From Galeopsis tetrahit (taxonomy: Eukaryota; Streptophyta; Magnoliopsida; Lamiales; Lamiaceae), in contig OY776134.1 of the NCBI GenBank assembly GCA_963675135.1, positions 70,231,643 through 70,295,642 on the forward strand: 64,000 nucleotides of DNA, read 5' to 3'. The position numbers were made by a program, and so were the translations under genes. Below, one piece after another: positions 60,201 to 64,000 of this stretch (positions are counted from its first letter, which is position 1; each line of letters starts with the position of its first letter). The notes below the pieces were generated by a model. That model worked only from the letters and a program-made list of their open reading frames with translations. It did no database searches and was not told where the DNA came from.

Positions 60201-63200
60201 AATTTTGGGCTAATCATATAACAGTCAGAAACTCATACCATGCTTGGTACTTTTACTATGACAAAGCAGCAGGTTTGCATCTGCATCAACATCAAGTAGT
60301 AGCTCTGCTTGAAGGTATGGACCAGATGTCAATTGACCAGCTTGCACAGCATCACCAATAGGATGCAGATCATCATTATCAAAACTATCAGGCACCACAG
60401 AATCTGAGTTCCCGAATGTAGAGACAACTGAATCATGACCAGAACAGGGTATACACGCCTTTTCATTGTTTCTTCGAAGAACTGAATGCTCAGATAGCCC
60501 TGTGGCCGGAAGGTTTGTAAGAATCAAATAAAAGAATTTGGAACTGATTAAATTGGTTTTACAGAAAACCTGAAGATACACAGATACAAATGCATTAAAA
60601 TTCATAACATATTTTATATCCTTACCGATGGTTGAATCATTCATACTAATGCTGGGTATGTTATATTCTTCGTGAGATCTTTGAGTAAGGGGTTTTGAAG
60701 GATTTAGACTTTTCCTTTTCCTTCTAGAGAATGTCTTAAGTAAAGGAACAGCTTGAGGAAGTAAAACTGCCATCATGGAATTGACTATTTCTTGATCTGA
60801 ATCAGTACCACACGATTCTGGGGTTGTATTGCAAGCAGATGTTCCCATTTCATCTTCTGGGAGTGAATCAGTCACTTGAACCTCAGACTTGGCCATATCA
60901 TTGTGAATTGCATCCAGTTGCACATCTTTCTTTAGGGAAGAAACATAAGAGCTTTCTGCCAAAAAATAAAAGTATGACTCAAAGCTAGTCAGGGGAGAAC
61001 CAAAAACAGAAGTAGTATTAGTTAATCATGAGTGCTTGCAAGATATGTTAAGTGTGTCTAAATAATACCACATATTAGAATTAGAATACCTTCAGCGTGA
61101 TCATAAGTATCAGCTGCAAAAAGACCAGCATCACTGAAAACTGGAGTATCATGCTGAACATTTGCAGCTCCATCTCTCTCCCCTATTATAATGCTATTAG
61201 ATTCTTGGAGCCCACAATACTCTGATTTGTCGCACTGTCCTAAATTCACCACATTAAATAGATTTATGAACTAGCTATGAATATGCTTTAATTTTTCTAA
61301 AATCAAATATGTGATGTACTTAATGTATTGGTAAATTATTACAGAGCAGATAAGAATGTACTATAATCACTTACAAACTTACAGGTTCTTGTTTTTGCAA
61401 ATTATCAATATTCAGAGATTCCAGTCCAAAATGATTTATAGGAACAGGGAGACTTTGTTCTTCTTTGAACAGGGCCTCTCCTACTTCAGGATTATCAGAT
61501 ATCTCCAAAGAATCTAACTGCAAACCTCTTTCTGCAATAGGCCGAATTTTTTCTTTCTCTATTACAGAAACCGAGTTTTCTGGTCCAGGTTTATAATAAT
61601 CCTTGGACACTTCATTTGCAGCAGCAAAGGTTGGAAGATCGCTGCTTCTATCATTAGATAGATCTCTTTGCTTAGAAGTTGAAGTGGTAACATTGTTTGT
61701 GCTTTCTTCTAGCTCATGTTGGTTGAAATGATTCCCATTGAGCCGTTTACTGCTAACAACTTTGTCATTCCTGCTTCTCTTCCCTTTATCATGTGATGAT
61801 TTCACCAAATATGTTAGCAAATACGGATCAGGATTTGATTGTTTGCATTGCCATTGATAAATAGACCACAAGCTTCACCTGAGAAGTTTGATGGTAAGGA
61901 ACTCTGTTCAGTAGTCCCACCAACATTTGCCAGTAATTCCCGCAGTAACCTCTGAACGAATGTGTTTTTGAATCCAAAAAACTGAAAATTGCACAGAACA
62001 TAGGAAAAGCATTAGAACTTCGCCTCTTTATACATTTCTCAAGCAAAATTCAAGAAATCTGGTCTGAATAAATGGACAGTTGACAGTTGGCAATATCATT
62101 GTGGTGCTAGGGAAAAAGGCGCATAGAATACAGCAGTAACAACACCACAAGAATAGAATACTTCGTTAAAACACAATTATGCAAGAGCATTGCATGACAA
62201 TTGAATGTCTAGGTTCTTAGAAAATACCAATGCAGATACCCCAAATGATCAGGATCCAATCTAGAAGCTTTTAGAAAACAAGTATTGAGTTCACGATTCA
62301 CGAAAAGGAAGAGGGGAAAGGAAATGCAATGTACCTCTACTCCATCTATCTTGCAAGAAAACCTCTTTGCATTCCACAACTTTGCACAGCCTTTCTTCTG
62401 AAAACTCCGCCACACAATGTCTGGAGTGCCTCCAGAACATGAGTTGCCATCAGTAGAACTAATCTGTAATGTGACATTGGATTCCAATATATAAAGTTAA
62501 TAATGCCACCAAATAAAAATGTCAGGTTACACGAAGGCTCGATGCTGACTTACTGTAAATGATGGACCTTTAAGACCTTCAACAATTTCCATAGTGTAAG
62601 TAACCCCATTCTGAGTCCTCAGTGATTTGTATCCAACTGGATACGGATAGCGGTCTTTACCCTGATGAGTGAAAAAAAATTAGCATGTACTAAAGAATAG
62701 AGATCATTGATTGCAGCTGCAATCCTTAGCATCCTGAGCTCACTCGAGTGGAATCTAGGGGAAGTTTTTCATGGTTTTGAATTTACCAAGTGCAGCACTT
62801 CTTTGATATCACAAATAGAAGTATAACCTAGTCCAACAAACTTGATGATACAAAAATCCCATCCTAAAACCAATTGGTATTACTCACATCTGACATCTTC
62901 AACACTATTGAATCATTATAACTCAATGCAACATGTTGAAGCCACATTTATTCAATACTGTTTGGTGCGTGAGATATTCTTTTGAAGGCACATACATTTC
63001 AGTAAAACATACTCCACATAATAAGTTTTGTAAATATTGAAATCAAATCCGTTCTAGAATCAAAGCTAATTGCTCGTCTATCATGAAGCAGAATCAATAG
63101 CGTTGCAGGAAACTAGGCAAATAATCAAAGTATAACAAAATAATGAAGCGCAATCAATAGTACTGCAGAGAATTAAACAACATAATTAAAGTAGATCAAC

Positions 63201-63315
63201 AGAACCGAACCCTAGATGAGCTCCAATACTTCTTGTACCATAGACCAGTGTAGAGCTTTCCGATTGATACAATTTCTAAACCCTCCGAAATTTCTTCCTT
63301 CGAAGTTTTCCCCAT
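57260..63315 (-). CDS. FYR-domain (FYRN/FYRC) protein with WD40-like C-terminus
   Basis: Unnamed large protein, probably nuclear. Sixteen exons in transcript order: 63315-63211, 62661-62554, 62463-62335, 61981-61950, 61872-61383, 61234-61090, 60955-60626, 60499-60239, 59939-59695, 59567-59238, 59149-59064, 58964-58746, 58460-58332, 57973-57644, 57572-57457, 57357-57260; about 1050 residues in frame. Residues 1-120 hold the FYRN part (IGKLYTGLWYKKYW, then RYPYPVGYKSLR and NGVTYTMEI). The FYRC part follows (GPSFTISSTDGNSCSGGTPD, then VWRSFQKK and FFGFKN). FYR domains occur in chromatin proteins such as MLL/Trithorax-type methyltransferases. The middle is Ser/Asp-rich with a basic cluster KTFSRRKRKSLNPSK (possible nuclear signal). 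The C-terminal third resembles WD40 blades (AAEMGGKLKLWIMNSGW; AVMVVGHNGLGEFGIWD; GTCDGQVYMWELSSGKKLG). The junctions at 61950/61872 and 59695/59567 are chosen by frame and least certain. Confidence 0.75.
57599..57618 (+). repeat. GA dinucleotide tract in an intron of the FYR-WD40 gene
   Basis: A run of about ten GA units between coding exons 57644-57973 and 57457-57572. It is a simple microsatellite. Confidence 0.75.
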
Positions 63316-63489
63316 TGATCTCTGAATGCGCGCGCGCGTCCCCGCTGGTATGAAAGAGAGGTCGGGGAGGGATAGAACGTTTTAAGAGGGAAGAATTCGA
63401 AATTGCGCCAAATTTTAAACTCAAAAAAAAAAAAAAAAAAAAGGCAAAATAAATACTTTTTAAAAAAAAAAAGGAAAATGAAAAAAATG
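63316..63489 (-). promoter_or_regulatory. Leader/promoter of the FYR-WD40 gene and tRNA terminator
   Basis: Only 174 bp separate the tRNA-Asp 3' end from the FYR-WD40 start codon, both on the minus strand. The stretch contains a (GC) run near 63330 and two long A tracts on the plus strand (63423-63442 and 63461-63473). Confidence 0.5.
63478..63489 (-). terminator. Pol III terminator of tRNA-Asp
   Basis: On the minus strand the sequence immediately after the tRNA reads CATTTTTTTCAT, a T7 run within a few bases of the mature 3' end, as expected for RNA polymerase III termination. Confidence 0.75.
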
Positions 63490-63561
63490 CGCCGTTGCCG
63501 GGGATCGAACCCGGGTCACCCGCGTGACAGGCGGGAATACTTACCACTATACTACAACGAC
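63490..63561 (-). tRNA. tRNA-Asp (anticodon GTC)
   Basis: A 72-base cloverleaf on the minus strand. The acceptor stem GTCGTTG pairs with CAACGGC; a D arm (box A TAGTATAGTGG) follows. The anticodon stem CCCGC/GCGGG encloses CTGTCAC with anticodon GTC at 63528-63526. The T arm holds the box B GGTTCGATCCC. There is no intron and CCA is not encoded, as in nuclear eukaryotic tRNAs. The discriminator base is G. It is followed by a T-run terminator. Confidence 0.97.
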
Positions 63562-64000
63562 TTGTTGTTTAACAATCGAATTTTACTTATTATAACTAAT
63601 AATCTAAATAATTTGGTGTATTGTTTCAATTTTTATAAAATAAATCTTGTCATAAGTTTCTTGTTATTGTTTTTCCCAAACGTATCTTGTGAACCCATTT
63701 ATGAAATTAAAGTGAACTATTGATATTAAAATAAAGTATATAAAAATTTACTTGATAATATACAATTCATAGATATTGCATCCATTGAATTGTACCAAAT
63801 ATGAGTCATTGCTCAAACATACTGCTCCGAACATTATAGTTAGATTTAATTTGTGAGTGTCACCTTATACTAAGAAAAAAAAAAAGACAAAAACCTATAT
63901 ATATTAGGACAATTTCCCGATTCATACATGTCATTCTTGTGCATGGGTCATACTAATTTTTACTGCATCGTTTTAATTTAATCGAATGTCCGGATCAGAT
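63562..64000. other. AT-rich right edge of window
   Basis: About 440 bases upstream of the tRNA. I see no gene or repeat that can be named. Confidence 0.4.

Overview
This is plant nuclear DNA. The genes are split by many AT-rich GT-AG introns, the intergenic DNA is AT-rich, and the products are plant-specific or plastid proteins (SPIRAL1-like, UDP-arabinopyranose mutase, FLN2, RDR1). There is also a eukaryotic tRNA-Asp and Stowaway/Mutator-type transposon remnants. The gene set fits a core eudicot. An asterid, perhaps Lamiales, is only a guess from overall protein feel.

Layout, left to right: the 3' part of a CDC48B-type AAA ATPase (+, cut by the window edge); a LINE RNase H fragment (-); a DEAH10/RID1 helicase (+); a methylesterase of the MES11-15 type (+); a cytosolic-type UDP-glucuronate decarboxylase (UXS, -) with a tandem duplication at its 5' end; a SPIRAL1-like gene (+); COQ4 (-). 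A 3.3-kb transposon-rich gap follows (24.3-27.6 kb), with two Mutator-like non-autonomous elements, tandem repeats and a Stowaway MITE. Then come the Ste20/Hippo-like kinase SIK1 (+), a RimP-like ribosome maturation factor (+), RDR1 (+), FLN2 (-) and a bifunctional HPPK/DHPS folate enzyme (+). After an AT-rich gap come a UDP-arabinopyranose mutase/RGP (+), a large FYR-domain plus WD40-like gene (-) and tRNA-Asp(GTC) (-).

I rebuilt exon-intron models by hand from splice sites and reading-frame continuity. For most genes the summed exon lengths are a multiple of three and the predicted protein is near the usual family length. These genes are not an operon and are transcribed independently. Their order nevertheless looks ancestral: as I recall the Arabidopsis map, subsets of it sit together in three separate blocks (CDC48B-SPR1-COQ4; SP1L1-MES13-RID1; HPPK/DHPS-FLN2-RimP-SIK1-SP1L2-MES15), as expected if one ancestral block was duplicated and thinned. 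Functional themes are nucleotide-sugar supply for cell walls (UXS, RGP), organelle gene expression (FLN2, RimP), mitochondrial cofactors (COQ4, HPPK/DHPS), RNA metabolism (DEAH10, RDR1) and growth control (SPIRAL1-like, SIK1).

The points most worth a second look are: a Thr-Met/Thr-Val motif array in the SIK1 N-terminus that resembles the MOB1/SLMAP docking motifs of animal MST kinases; a foldback Mutator-like element with a block of telomere-type repeats at its core; a methylesterase whose nucleophile serine is aspartate; an intron-spanning upstream ORF in HPPK/DHPS; and the FYR-WD40 domain combination.
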